The notes beneath the pieces are model-generated. The model was not told the origin of the DNA. It saw nothing but the letters and a program-made list of their open reading frames with translations, and ran no database searches. A stretch of DNA of 64,000 nucleotides. Source: Renibacterium salmoninarum ATCC 33209. Its GTDB lineage: Bacteria > Actinomycetota > Actinomycetes > Actinomycetales > Micrococcaceae. A program made the position numbers and the translations under genes. This document shows positions 8,104 to 17,440 of this stretch, one piece after another; positions within the stretch are counted from its first letter, which is position 1, and each line of letters starts with the position of its first letter. Location: positions 1,426,001-1,490,000 of the forward strand of contig NC_010168.1 in assembly GCF_000018885.1 (NCBI RefSeq), in the 5' to 3' direction.

Positions 8104-9741
8104 TTAATTTTTAGAAACTACCGCTGCACGGACCTTGAACGCCGCGTCCAAGGTCTGCTCCACGTCGCTGAGATTTTTGCCAACGACGGCGATCTGATTG
8201 CCTTGCAAAATCGGAAGCGTCGACAAATCCTTAGCTTCCAAGTCCTGGATCTGCGAGATCAAATCAGCTCGCTTGGCTTTATCGTCAGTTCCTTGCTGCT
8301 GTGCAATCAATCCCTGCACCTCAGCATTGTCGTAATGATTGGCCAAGAAGTTGTCCTTGACGAAGAACGGGGTCAAGTAGTTGTCCGCGTCGGAGTAATC
8401 CGGGAACCAGCCCAGCTGGTAGACCGGGTAAGCGTCCTTCGTGCGGTCCTTGGAGTACTGAACCCATTCAGTGGACTGCAGGCTCACCTTAAACAAGCCC
8501 GATTTCTCTAGCTGATCCTTCACCTTGGCATACTCATCGCCTGATCCCGGGCCATAGTGATCCGGGTTGTACTGCAAGTTGATCGTGACCGGGCCAGTGA
8601 CTCCTGCGTCGGAAAAGCGCTTCTTCGCCTTATAAACACTGGGACCGCCGTTACCGTCGCCATAGAGCGACTTCAAAGGTTCGGTTGCATTGGCCAGGCC
8701 AGACGGGAGCGGTGATTAAACGGGCGTGTACGTGCCCTTGTAGACGTCGTCGGCGATGACCTTGCGATCAATCACATCGGCCATAGCCTGACGAACCGCG
8801 AGTGCTTTCTTCGGGTCAGCCTCTGGCGTTTTGGCGCCGAACGGCATGGTGTCAAAGTTGAAGACCATTTAGCGAAATTCGCCACCCGGACCGGTGAGGA
8901 CCTTGACATTGTCCTTGGTCTTGAGGTCACCGATATCGGTAGCGCTCAGACTGCGCCAAGCAACGTCAATCTTGTTGGTCTGGAGGTCCAGCTTCAAGTT
9001 ATTAGCGTCGGCATAGTACTTAACATTGACGACGTCGGACTTTGGCTTGTCAATCAAGCCCACGTAGCTGGGGTTGGCTTTGAGGCTTACCAATTCGTTC
9101 TTCTTGTAACTGGTCACATCATATGGACCAGCAAATGGACGCGCTTTGACGATATCTTCATCCGACATGAGCTTGTCTGCTGGGAAAACCTCGTCATCAA
9201 CGATCGGTCAGGCAACAGTCGTCAGCACACCGGGGAACGTCTGATCGTTGGGCTGCTTGAGCTTAAAGACCGCAGTATTAGCATCCGGAGTCGTAATGCT
9301 GTCCAGGTTGGTCAACAGCGAAGCTGGCCCCTGAGGATCGTTGATCTTAACCAGTCGGTCAAAGCTGAACTTGACGTCTTTTGAGTCGAGGGTGTGACCG
9401 TTGGCAAACTTAAGGTTTGGCCTGAGCTTCACAGTGAATTCTGTCGGCGAGGTAAAGGATGCTGATTGGGCCTGATCTGGCTCGATCTCTTTGCCACCCG
9501 GTTTGATGTTCATCAACAACGGGTAGACCTGAGTCTCCATGAACTGAGAGCCGTTATCGTAGGAACCTGCCGGATCCAGGGCCACTACTTTGTCAGTGGT
9601 ACCCAGGGTGTAGCTTCCGCTCGCACCGCCAGAGTTGGTGCTACCGGTGTTCCCAGCCGGGCCGGTGCAAGCAGTGAGTGCCAACGCGGACACGCCTGCA
9701 AAAGCTGCGAGGTAACGCAGCTTGTGTGTGTTCTTGGACAT
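8104..9741 (-). pseudogene. Peptide ABC transporter substrate-binding lipoprotein (DppA/OppA, SBP_bac_5), three in-frame nonsense codons
   Basis: From ATG 9741 it has a lipoprotein signal (helix AAFAGVSALAL, lipobox LTAC with Cys at residue 25) and the SBP_bac_5 fold (VKFSFDRLVKINDP, later YPVYQLGWFPDYSDADNYL). One reading frame runs through all 545 codons but contains TGA at 9208-9210, TAA at 8869-8871 and TAA at 8716-8718. There is no frameshift. The two TAA codons stand where Tyr is expected (GEFR-Y-MVFNFD and YTPV-Y-SPLPSG), single-base changes. The gene would have delivered peptides to the permease downstream. Confidence 0.9.
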
Positions 9742-9885
9742 CTGCGAACTTTCTTTCGGAGAGTGATCGGCGCCGTTAGTACCCCCATAGGCTCCTCACA
9801 GGTGTGAGTTAACGCACAATCTTAATGCACTGTTTCTACCAGAGTTCAGCCGACATTTCTCCTTGAAGACCAAAGTTGCAATCAG

Positions 9886-10578
9886 TTAGTTACCATGAGT
9901 GGCCTGAGTACCGGCTGCAAATTGGCTAAAAATGTCTATTGCCAATCGAGATCGCTGCGATTCTTGACGGGCAAAATCCGCTAGAAATTCTGCGCCAGTG
10001 CCGGGCAGCAAATCCGCCGCCATTCCGCTGTCTAACCAGTCTTCGAGCAGCGGTTGGCTCAGCTCCAGGTGGAATTGCATTCCTAAGGCGCTGCCAAGGC
10101 GAAACGCCTGATTTGAGCAACCAGAGGTGCTGGCCAATTTTGTTGCACCATCAGGTAGCGATGCGTTATCGGTATGCCAATGTACGACGTCGATGCCGTC
10201 TAGGGCAGAAAATTCGCCAGTGGCCTGCACCGGGGCCACTCCGATCTTGCGGGTGGCCCGGTAATCAATTCTCGCGCCCAGTGCAAGCGCAATAATTTGA
10301 TGCCCCAGGCAGACGCCAAGCACCGGAATCTTTGCTGCGACAGCGTTCCGCACCAACTGTTGTTCCAAGCCAAGCGCCGGAAAAGATTCAACATCGCTAG
10401 CATCCATTGGCCCACCCATCAGCACCACACCGCAAAGCTCTGTGAGCGCGGGCAAGATCGGTTGATTCTCGGAGAGTAGGTTCCGGATTCGGTATTCGAC
10501 GCCCGCGTTGGTCAAAGCGGTAGCGATGAGCCCCGGGCCCTCGACGGAGACATGCTTCAAGATCAAGACGTAGGCCAT
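9886..10578 (-). CDS. Class I glutamine amidotransferase (GMP-synthase-like GATase domain)
   Basis: 230 aa. A stand-alone GATase-1 domain with the nucleophile elbow GVCLGHQ (Cys at about residue 94), an oxyanion-strand VLMGGPMDASD, and the catalytic His in MQFHLELS (about residue 172); the Glu of the triad follows the His by two residues. Such proteins hydrolyse glutamine to supply ammonia or act on gamma-glutamyl bonds. No synthetase domain is attached and the partner is unknown. It sits after the broken peptide transporter and before mnmA, with no sign of a shared operon beyond common strand. Confidence 0.8.
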   Translation of the reverse strand: MAYVLILKHVSVEGPGLIATALTNAGVEYRIRNLLSENQPILPALTELCGVVLMGGPMDASDVESFPALGLEQQLVRNAVAAKIPVLGVCLGHQIIALALGARIDYRATRKIGVAPVQATGEFSALDGIDVVHWHTDNASLPDGATKLASTSGCSNQAFRLGSALGMQFHLELSQPLLEDWLDSGMAADLLPGTGAEFLADFARQESQRSRLAIDIFSQFAAGTQATHGN

Positions 10579-10640
10579 GCAGATAATGCTAAGCCGCTAC
10601 CTCGATCAATGAGTCAGAATTGCAGCTCCGCGGAGCCAAT

Positions 10641-11777
10641 TCAGTCCACTTTTGTCGATGAGCTAACTAGCGATCGCGCAGTGTCAATCGTTGCTTGGCC
10701 CAAGACCCGCGTGCCCTGATAGAGCACCACGGTTTGGCCCGGCGCTACGCCGCGCAACGGATCGATGAGGTTGACCACCAGCAGCGGTGCGCCGTCGTCG
10801 TCTGTTGTCACAAAAGCTCGCGCTGGAACGGGGTCTCCGTGCGCACGCACCTGCGCCATGCAGTCAAATTCTGTACCCGCGCCTACCTCGGCTATCGGCT
10901 CACCAGCCCAGGAAATCTTGATGCCACGGATTTCGTTCATCGCGAGCATTTGCTCAGGACCGACCACAACGGTGTTTTCTTTCGGCCGGATTTCCAACAC
11001 GAAACGTGGCTTGCCATCGGCAGCAGGCGTGCCCAACTTCAGACCACGGCGTTGGCCTACCGTAAAGGCATTGGCACCCTCGTGCGTGCCGACTTTGGCA
11101 CCACTCTGGTCCAAGATTTCACCCGGTGTCATGTCGATCTTCTCGGCAAGCCAACCACGAGTGTCGCCGTCGGAAATGAAACAAATGTCATGGCTGTCCG
11201 GCTTCTTGGCAACGGACAGTCCACGTCGGTCAGCCTCAGCTCGAACTTCAGCCTTAGTTTGGGCATCGGATAACGGGAACATCGAGTGTTTGAGCTGCTC
11301 ATGGGTCAGTACGCCTAAAACATAGGACTGGTCCTTGGCCCAGTCGCTCGCACGGTGCAGTTCGTAGTTGCCATCTTCGTCTTGCGCCACGCGCGCATAG
11401 TGGCCGGTGCACACTGCGTCGAAGCCCAGCGCAATTGCTTTCTCTAGCAATGCTGCAAACTTGATCCGCTCGTTACAACGCATGCAGGGGTTGGGCGTCC
11501 GGCCAGCCGCGTACTCCGCGATGAAATCATCCACTACGTCTTCTTTGAAGCGCTCGGAGAAGTCCCACACGTAATACGGGATGCCGAGCTTCTCACAGGC
11601 CTTCCAGGCGTCTGTAGAGTCTTCAATGGTGCAACAGCCCCGACTGCCGGTCCGCAACGTGCCAGGCATCCTGGAGAGCGCTAAATGCACACCGACAACT
11701 TCGTGCCCTGCCTCAACAGTGCGGGCGGCAGCAACAGCGGAATCTACTCCCCCACTCATAGCGGCTAAAACCTTCAT
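10641..11777 (-). CDS. mnmA: tRNA-specific 2-thiouridylase MnmA
   Basis: 378 aa. It adds sulfur to U34 of Lys, Glu and Gln tRNAs, using ATP and persulfide sulfur ultimately from a cysteine desulfurase. The PP-loop SGGVDSA is at residues 8-14. The catalytic cysteines are in TPNPCMRCN (about residue 100) and DSHDICFI (about residue 200). The central FTVGQRRGL motif and C-terminal beta-barrel are present. ATG 11777 is used because [10 protein letters not shown] is the family N-terminus; the upstream open frame is part of iscS read out of frame. The cysteine desulfurase gene precedes it by 13 bp, so sulfur donor and acceptor are co-transcribed. Confidence 0.95.
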   Translation of the reverse strand: MKVLAAMSGGVDSAVAAARTVEAGHEVVGVHLALSRMPGTLRTGSRGCCTIEDSTDAWKACEKLGIPYYVWDFSERFKEDVVDDFIAEYAAGRTPNPCMRCNERIKFAALLEKAIALGFDAVCTGHYARVAQDEDGNYELHRASDWAKDQSYVLGVLTHEQLKHSMFPLSDAQTKAEVRAEADRRGLSVAKKPDSHDICFISDGDTRGWLAEKIDMTPGEILDQSGAKVGTHEGANAFTVGQRRGLKLGTPAADGKPRFVLEIRPKENTVVVGPEQMLAMNEIRGIKISWAGEPIAEVGAGTEFDCMAQVRAHGDPVPARAFVTTDDDGAPLLVVNLIDPLRGVAPGQTVVLYQGTRVLGQATIDTARSLVSSSTKVD

Positions 11778-11790
11778 ACTGCAACAACTT

Positions 11791-13017
11791 TCATGCTGGC
11801 TTCTTGACGGCAAACTCTTGCGTTGCCGCGGTTTGGATACTAGATACGTGGCCGGCCATACCGGCCTGTTTTGCCTGGGCATGGGCCGAAGGCAATGCTG
11901 CCACAACTGCGTCAACATCAGCTTGCCCCGAAGTATGCCCCAAGCTGAATCTCTGGGCCCCGCGAGCAGTGTCTTCGTCCAGCCCCATGGACAACAAAAC
12001 ATGCGATGGCCTGGGCACGCCGGCGGTACAAGCTGATCCGGTGGACGTCTCGATTCCTGCCATATCAAGCAAGAAGAGCAACGAGTCACCCTCACATCCG
12101 GGAAAGGTGAAATGCGCATTCCCCGGCAACCGATGTGCCGTGGAACCGCGTAACACCGCCTCAGGAATCTTTTCCTGCACACGGGCAATCAAGTCATCAC
12201 GCAACGTAGTCAACCTTGCGACTTCAATCGGCAAGATTTCGACGGCGGCTGCCGCGGCCGCCGCGAAAGCGGCAATTGAGGCGGTATCCAGCGTGCCAGA
12301 ACGGACATCGCGTTCTTGGCCGCCGCCGTGTTGAACCGGCGTGAGCTTGATGGCGCGACCTAGCAAAAGTGCGCCTACGCCAACTGGTCCACCGATTTTG
12401 TGCCCACTAATCGACATCGCGGCTAATCCCGACTCACTGAAATTCAATTCAATTGAGCCGAAAGCCTGCGCCGCATCCGAGTGCACTGGAATGTCGTAGC
12501 TTGCTGCGAGCGCCACAATGTCAGCGATCGGCTGCACCGTGCCCACTTCATTATTTGCCCACATCACTGACACGAGCGCCACAGCTTCAGGATCGGCGTC
12601 GAGCGCTGCTCGATACGCCGTCATATCCAAGAGGCCGTCGGCAAGTACTGGAAGCCAAACAACGTCAGCACCTTCGTGCGCGGCGAGCCACTCCACGGTG
12701 TCCTGCACGGCTGGATGCTCGATGGTCGAGACCAGAATCCGTTTTCGCCGAGCGTCAGCGCCGTTGCGAGACCAGAACAGCCCTTTGACCGCCAAATTGT
12801 CCGCCTCAGTACCACCCGAGACAAATATCACTTCCGAAGAATGCGCGCCGGCGGCTTTTGCCAACGTTTCGCGAGACTGTTCAACCACTAAACGGGCGCG
12901 TCTACCCGAGCCGTGCAGCGAGGATGGATTGCCGCTACGGCTGAGTTCTTGGGTGAGTGCGGCCAACGCCGGCCCGGAAATGGGGGTAGTTGCCGCATGA
13001 TCTAAGTACACGGGCAC
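11791..13017 (-). CDS. Cysteine desulfurase (NifS/IscS family)
   Basis: 408 aa. A PLP enzyme that removes sulfur from cysteine, forming alanine and an enzyme persulfide. N-terminal [13 protein letters not shown] region GGTEADN; Schiff-base Lys in [10 protein letters not shown] (about residue 205); persulfide Cys in [10 protein letters not shown] (about residue 330); RFSLG near the end. The C-terminus carries about 30 extra residues ([14 protein letters not shown] onward) beyond the usual domain. It is the first gene of a pair with mnmA, so its likely main job is tRNA thiolation, with possible supply to Fe-S assembly. Confidence 0.9.
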   Translation of the reverse strand: MPVYLDHAATTPISGPALAALTQELSRSGNPSSLHGSGRRARLVVEQSRETLAKAAGAHSSEVIFVSGGTEADNLAVKGLFWSRNGADARRKRILVSTIEHPAVQDTVEWLAAHEGADVVWLPVLADGLLDMTAYRAALDADPEAVALVSVMWANNEVGTVQPIADIVALAASYDIPVHSDAAQAFGSIELNFSESGLAAMSISGHKIGGPVGVGALLLGRAIKLTPVQHGGGQERDVRSGTLDTASIAAFAAAAAAAVEILPIEVARLTTLRDDLIARVQEKIPEAVLRGSTAHRLPGNAHFTFPGCEGDSLLFLLDMAGIETSTGSACTAGVPRPSHVLLSMGLDEDTARGAQRFSLGHTSGQADVDAVVAALPSAHAQAKQAGMAGHVSSIQTAATQEFAVKKPA

Positions 13018-13143
13018 CCGGCAATTTTACCGTGAACCCCGATCCTGCGTGAATTCGTGCTCTTCGTTTTAGCTGCTGCCGGTTGCATCTGCCGTCCATT
13101 CCAGGATTTGGACGGAGTCGCTCTTGCTTCAGGCAACGACTTA

Positions 13144-13190
13144 GTCTCAATATATCCATTATTCGAGATGTAGATCTCACAGATTGAGAC
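13144..13190. promoter_or_regulatory. Inverted repeat upstream of MFS gene
   Basis: GTCTCAAT (13144-13151) and ATTGAGAC (13183-13190) form a perfect 8-bp inverted repeat with a 31-nt spacer, ending 6 bp before the GTG start of the MFS gene. It could be an operator or a leader hairpin masking the start. No regulator gene is adjacent. The rest of the 179-bp gap after iscS shows nothing else I can name. Confidence 0.3.
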
Positions 13191-13196
13191 GGTGCT

Positions 13197-14393
13197 GTGA
13201 CTGGACAAGAACTCGCTTGGCACCGTTGGATCATGCTTGCGCTCGCAGTGGCCGCCCAAGCGGCAAGTTCAATTGTGGTCAACGGAATGGCCTTCCTCAT
13301 CCCCACTCTGAACAGTCATTGGGGCCTCAACCTGGTGCAGTCCGGCCTACTCGTGGCCATGCCTCTGCTTGGCACAATGGTCGTACTCTTCGCTTGGGGC
13401 GCCATCATTGATCGGATTGGTGAGCGGCTCTCGTTAGGAATCGGTCTCAGCCTTACTGCGGTGACCATGGCGGCGGCGGCGCTGAGCAACACGCCCCTTT
13501 GGCTGGGAATCTCGCTGTTCTTTGCCGGAGTCGCCACAGCCTGCACCAATTCGGCCGGTGGCCGCATCGTCGTCGGCTGGTTCCCCGCGAAACAACGCGG
13601 CCTGGCTATGGGCATCAGGCAAATGGCCCAACCACTCGGGGTTGGCATCGCCTCAGTGTTACTGCCTGTCTTAGCTGCGCAAAGTTCCTTACAGGGCTCA
13701 CTCTGGTCAGTCGTGGCAATTTCCGCCGTCGTCGCAACGCTGTGTTGGATAGGCATTAGCAATCCGCCACGAAGAGCTAGACGCGAAGACCCTGGTGCAG
13801 AAAAACCCTATCGTGGCAATAATTTCCTGCTTCGAATTCACGCGGTCTCAGCAATTTTGGTCATCCCACAGTTCACCGTGTGGACCTTTTCATTGGTTTG
13901 GCTCATGGGCGAACGGCATTTAGAACCCGCACTTGCTGGTTTGATCATCGCTGGCGCGCAAGTAGCTGGCGCACTGGGACGGATTGGCGTTGGCGTCTGG
14001 TCAGATAGAGTCGGCTCCCGAGTCCGCCCATTGCGCGCGGTGGCACTCGCCGCAGCCGTATCGATGCTCGCACTCGCACTGACGGATTGGCTCGATTCAC
14101 CGCTCTCGGTGGTGTTGTTGATTGTGGCCTCGGTCATGACCGTCGCGGATAACGGTCTGGCCTTCACTTCGGTTGCTGAGACCGCTGGCCCTTACTGGTC
14201 TGGCCGCACATTTGGCGCGCAAAACACCGGGCAGTTCTTGATCGCTGCTGTCGTGCCGCCCACTATCGGTGCCTTGATTACGGTGCTAGGTTATCCGCTG
14301 AGCTTCGCTGTCGTCGGGTTAAGTCCTTTGATCGCCGCACCCTTTATTCCAAACCAGCGCGCAGAACGCAAAGCAGTAGATGCCGCCGGCTGA
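13197..14393 (+). CDS. MFS transporter, 12-helix type
   Basis: 398 aa, intact. Hydrophobic segments spaced as in a 12-TMS major facilitator. The loop 2-3 motif appears as WGAIIDRIGERLSLG, and its second-half equivalent as GVWSDRVGSRVRPLRAV. The sequence GWFPAKQRGLAMGIRQMAQPLG resembles the nitrate/carboxylate-type and CynX-like families, but substrate cannot be assigned. GTG at 13197 is used because coding pattern begins there; the Shine-Dalgarno is poor. It is one of the few intact importers or exporters in a window where most transporter genes are broken. Confidence 0.8.
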   Translation: MTGQELAWHRWIMLALAVAAQAASSIVVNGMAFLIPTLNSHWGLNLVQSGLLVAMPLLGTMVVLFAWGAIIDRIGERLSLGIGLSLTAVTMAAAALSNTPLWLGISLFFAGVATACTNSAGGRIVVGWFPAKQRGLAMGIRQMAQPLGVGIASVLLPVLAAQSSLQGSLWSVVAISAVVATLCWIGISNPPRRARREDPGAEKPYRGNNFLLRIHAVSAILVIPQFTVWTFSLVWLMGERHLEPALAGLIIAGAQVAGALGRIGVGVWSDRVGSRVRPLRAVALAAAVSMLALALTDWLDSPLSVVLLIVASVMTVADNGLAFTSVAETAGPYWSGRTFGAQNTGQFLIAAVVPPTIGALITVLGYPLSFAVVGLSPLIAAPFIPNQRAERKAVDAAG

Positions 14394-14394
14394 A

Positions 14395-15108
14395 TTACTG
14401 CTGTGGTGGCGAAACAACTAACTTAGTTTGGGCAGCCGCCAAGGTTGAATCAAGCAAAGCATCGTTTGGGCAGCTCAACCGCAGTACCAAAGAGCCGCCA
14501 GTATGATTGAGCATTCGCGCACTGTATATCCAAGCCGGGCTGGTAGCAGATGCCTTATGCCGCGCGCTGAGGAACTGAATGGAAGGCGAGGGCTTCCCCG
14601 GCTGCTGGCTCCAGGGCCAACTACTTTCCTTGAGATCATCGGGCGAAACTGCCGGCATCAGATATTTAAAGAGCGCGATGGTGGACGCTTTGTCATCCTC
14701 GGTTACCATCAGCGGACCTTGATTGACGTTTTGCCAATAGCTCAGCAAACAACCGTTGGCATGCGAATATTCAGATTCGCCAGCTTGCTTAATTTTCAGT
14801 GGTTTCCACTCTGAAGGGGTTTGCGCGCCAGTGGGATCAGTCGCTTGCGCCAGTTGATCCGCCCAAGCTACCGGCACACCAAGTGAGAGATCATTTCCAG
14901 CTTTCCAATCCATATCTTTGCCAGCGACTGCGGCCGCATCATGACCCGGAGTGATAGTTGGCGCTTGGTACGACGGCGTCCCAGAAGTACCGGAGCTAAC
15001 TTCAGGTGCTGGAACGTTGAGTTGACAACCGCTCAGGGCGGCGACACTCAAGGTAGCCAAAGCAAACCCCAGGCCCACAGTGCGCAGCCTGCTCAGATGG
15101 ATCTGCAT
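14395..15108 (-). CDS. Putative lipoprotein of unknown function
   Basis: 237 aa from ATG 15108, preceded by AAGGG at suitable spacing. The N-terminus has a basic start (MQIHLSRLRT), a hydrophobic helix (VGLGFALATLSVAAL) and lipobox LSGC, predicting a lipid-anchored extracytoplasmic protein. After a Ser/Thr/Pro-rich linker the rest is soluble, with three further Cys (for example HANGCLLSYW and RLSCPNDALL) that could form disulfides. I recognise no family. It lies on the opposite strand to the methyltransferase gene and its start is 43 bp away, so the two promoters overlap. Confidence 0.7.
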   Translation of the reverse strand: MQIHLSRLRTVGLGFALATLSVAALSGCQLNVPAPEVSSGTSGTPSYQAPTITPGHDAAAVAGKDMDWKAGNDLSLGVPVAWADQLAQATDPTGAQTPSEWKPLKIKQAGESEYSHANGCLLSYWQNVNQGPLMVTEDDKASTIALFKYLMPAVSPDDLKESSWPWSQQPGKPSPSIQFLSARHKASATSPAWIYSARMLNHTGGSLVLRLSCPNDALLDSTLAAAQTKLVVSPPQQ

Positions 15109-15151
15109 GCCTACCCTTTCGATTCCAGCAATTGAACCTAGACTTTCCTTC

Positions 15152-16372
15152 ATGTCCACAGATTCCATCGCTGCGCTAGTCACCACTGAAGGTTGGGAGT
15201 TACTCTCCACCGTCGGGCCGTACTCAGAACAAAATTCCTTGTCCGATTCAGATCGACTGCGCAAGGCCGGGCACCCGGCGGACTTGGTCTCAGCCGTGCT
15301 AACCCAATCTCGATTGCGGGCAAAGGCGCAGGCTAAATTTGGCGAGTTTGCACAGCAGATGATCTTCACGCAGGCCGGACTTGAACAAGCAACCCGGCTA
15401 TCGGTGGCAGCGCTTCACGCACAACGGTTCAGCAACGCAGGCGTGCAACGCATAGCTGATTTAGGTTGTGGCATTGGTGCCGACTCGCTCGCCTTCGCCA
15501 CGCTGGACCTTGAGGTCACTGCCGTGGAGTTAGATGAGACCACGGCAGCCTGCGCCATGATGAACTTAATGCCGTTTCCTAACGCGAAAGTCGTCCAGGC
15601 CGATGCCGCGAGCTTCGACCCAAAAGCAGTCGACGGCGTCTGGCTGGATCCGGCTCGACGCGACACTACGACGTCGGGCACTGCCAGAATTTTCGACCCG
15701 GAAGCATCCTCGCCGCCTTTGTCATTCGTCGAGGGCCTGGCCGAAACCGGTATGCCAGTAGGCGTAAAATTGGGGCCGGGTATTCCGCATGAATCGATCC
15801 CAGCGAACTGCGAAGCGCAGTGGGTATCCGTCGATGGCGATCTAGTCGAAGTCGCGCTGTGGTTCAACAAGCTGGCCCGACCCGAGATTCGCCGAGCTGC
15901 GCTGCTGCTCGGCACTGGCCAAGGCGCGGAGCTGACCAGCTCCATCGATTTTGACGCCGCCGCCCAAGGCGCCGAGGTGGGCCCCCTGCAGGGATACCTC
16001 TATGAGCCAGACGCCGCAGTGATCCGCGCTGGTCTGGTGGCCGATCTTGCCAACCACCTTGGTGCGCACCTGATCGACCCGCATATTGCTTACTTGTGCG
16101 CCGACGACTTGGTCGAGACGCCCTTTGCCCGCGCATACCGGGTTATTGAGGTGAAGCCGTATAACGTCAAAGTGCTACGCGCTTGGGTTCGCGAATCGGA
16201 TATTGGCACCTTGGAGATCAAAAAGCGCGGCACCTCGGTCACTCCGGAAGAGCTCCGTAAGCAACTGCTAGGTTCCGGGAAAGCGAGCAAGTCCAAAGCC
16301 AAAAACTCAGCTACCCTCGTGCTCACCCGGATTGGCGACGATCGAGTAGCCGCCGTCGTCGAAGCGCTTTAG
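15152..16372 (+). CDS. Class I SAM-dependent methyltransferase with THUMP-like C-terminal domain
   Basis: 406 aa. An N-terminal helical part is followed by a Rossmann methyltransferase domain with motif I IADLGCGIGADSLAFA (about residue 105), acidic loop VELDE, and DPARRD at the position of the catalytic motif. The last ~90 residues (RVIEVKPYNVKVLRAW, LEIKKRGTSVTPEELRK) match the THUMP-like domain of actinobacterial proteins thought to act on RNA. The target is unknown. ATG 15152 gives the family N-terminus. The stop (TAG 16370-16372) overlaps the aroE-like stop on the other strand by 3 bp. Confidence 0.82.
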   Translation: MSTDSIAALVTTEGWELLSTVGPYSEQNSLSDSDRLRKAGHPADLVSAVLTQSRLRAKAQAKFGEFAQQMIFTQAGLEQATRLSVAALHAQRFSNAGVQRIADLGCGIGADSLAFATLDLEVTAVELDETTAACAMMNLMPFPNAKVVQADAASFDPKAVDGVWLDPARRDTTTSGTARIFDPEASSPPLSFVEGLAETGMPVGVKLGPGIPHESIPANCEAQWVSVDGDLVEVALWFNKLARPEIRRAALLLGTGQGAELTSSIDFDAAAQGAEVGPLQGYLYEPDAAVIRAGLVADLANHLGAHLIDPHIAYLCADDLVETPFARAYRVIEVKPYNVKVLRAWVRESDIGTLEIKKRGTSVTPEELRKQLLGSGKASKSKAKNSATLVLTRIGDDRVAAVVEAL

Positions 16373-17192
16373 GCGCTTTGCGCGCGGGAGAACTCTGAGG
16401 CTTCGCGCACCTGCGCAACGCTCGGCCGGACGCCGGTGTAAAGCACAAACTGCTCTTCGGCCTGGATGGCGACTACTTCGGCACCGCTGATGACAAGCTT
16501 CCCTTGCGCCTGGGCGGCTTTGATGAGCGGCGTCTGCGCGGGCAACGCCACGACGTCGAAAATCGTTTTAGCGGACGCGATGGTGGGTTCCGGGAAAGCC
16601 AGCGCCTCAGCATCTGCGCCCTGCATACCGAGCGGGGTGACGTTGATGAGCATTTCCGCAGTGCTCGCACCAACTTCTGCTTGCCAGCTAAAGCCATACA
16701 ATCCGGCCAGGGCCCGGCCAGATTCTTCATTGCGCGCCACGATGGTTACCGAGGTGAACCCGGCATCGCGCAGCGCGGCCGCCACGGCCTTGGCCATCCC
16801 GCCGGAGCCTTGCAGTAACACTGTTGACTCGGCCGGTACTCGGTACTCGGCTAGCAATCGTTCAATGGCTAAATAATCGGTGTTGTACCCGGTCAATACG
16901 CCGTCGTCATTGACAATGGTGTTGACTGAATCGATTGCCGCTGCGGAACCGCTGAGTCCGTCCAGCAGCGGAATGACCGCTTCTTTAATAAGGCATTGAC
17001 ACTGCAGCGCCTCGAATGCCAAGCCCTTTTGATGCCACGCACCGCATCAGCCAAATCCACCGGCGCGAACGCTTTGTAGACAAAATTTAGCTCTAGTAAG
17101 TCGTAGAGGTAGTTTTGGAATCTGGTGCCAATATTGCTTGGACGCGCGGCGAGCGAAATGCACAGGGTCATATCTTTGTTCAGAATAGGCAC
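16369..17192 (-). pseudogene. Shikimate 5-dehydrogenase-like protein, two frameshifts
   Basis: Starts at GTG 17192 (MPILNKDMTLCISLA; ATG 17171 is an alternative). The substrate domain is followed by a Rossmann NADP domain (GSGGMAKAVAAAL, INVTPLGMQGAD). The frame is lost twice. An extra A in AAAAGGG (17027-17030) leaves the frame, and an extra T in TTATTAAAG (about 16985-16990) returns to the frame that runs to 16369. Between them the catalytic region IRGAAVSMPYKE, with its key Lys, is encoded in the third frame. Intact it would be about 272 aa, reducing 3-dehydroshikimate. If it is the only AroE, aromatic amino acid synthesis would be affected. Confidence 0.85.
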
Positions 17193-17297
17193 TCTTCCAT
17201 TCTGGCCTAAAGATTGCGTATAGATGCCGCTGGGAGGCAAAATCGATGTGAATACGCATCGAATTTGCATCCCAGCAACTGAATCAGTCGAGGAATT

Positions 17298-17420
17298 TCA
17301 GCCCTGGCGAGCTTTCATTCTGGGATTTAGTTTGTTGATCACAAAGGTGCGACCGCGACGGCGGACAATCTGTGCACCCGGAACCTTTTTCAGTGCGCTT
17401 AGCGAGTTTCGAACTTTCAT
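17298..17420 (-). CDS. rpmJ: Ribosomal protein bL36, zinc-independent paralogue (YkgO type)
   Basis: A 40-aa basic protein, [15 protein letters not shown] followed by [15 protein letters not shown] and NPRMKARQG. It lacks the two Cys and His of the zinc-ribbon form, so it is the C-minus paralogue that replaces zinc-bound bL36 during zinc shortage. AGGAG lies 11 bp before ATG 17420. The COG0523 GTPase gene ends 20 bp upstream on the same strand, so the two probably form one operon controlled from the palindromic site at 18522-18544. No adjacent zinc-free bL28, bS14 or bL33 genes are seen here. Confidence 0.93.
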   Translation of the reverse strand: MKVRNSLSALKKVPGAQIVRRRGRTFVINKLNPRMKARQG

Positions 17421-17440
17421 GGTTTGCACTTCTCCTATCT

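Noticed and set aside
8716..9210. Stop codon reassignment or selenocysteine to explain the stops in the peptide-binding protein
   Set aside because: Both TAA and TGA are involved, no SECIS-like need exists in this family, and neighbouring genes of the operon are broken by other lesions.
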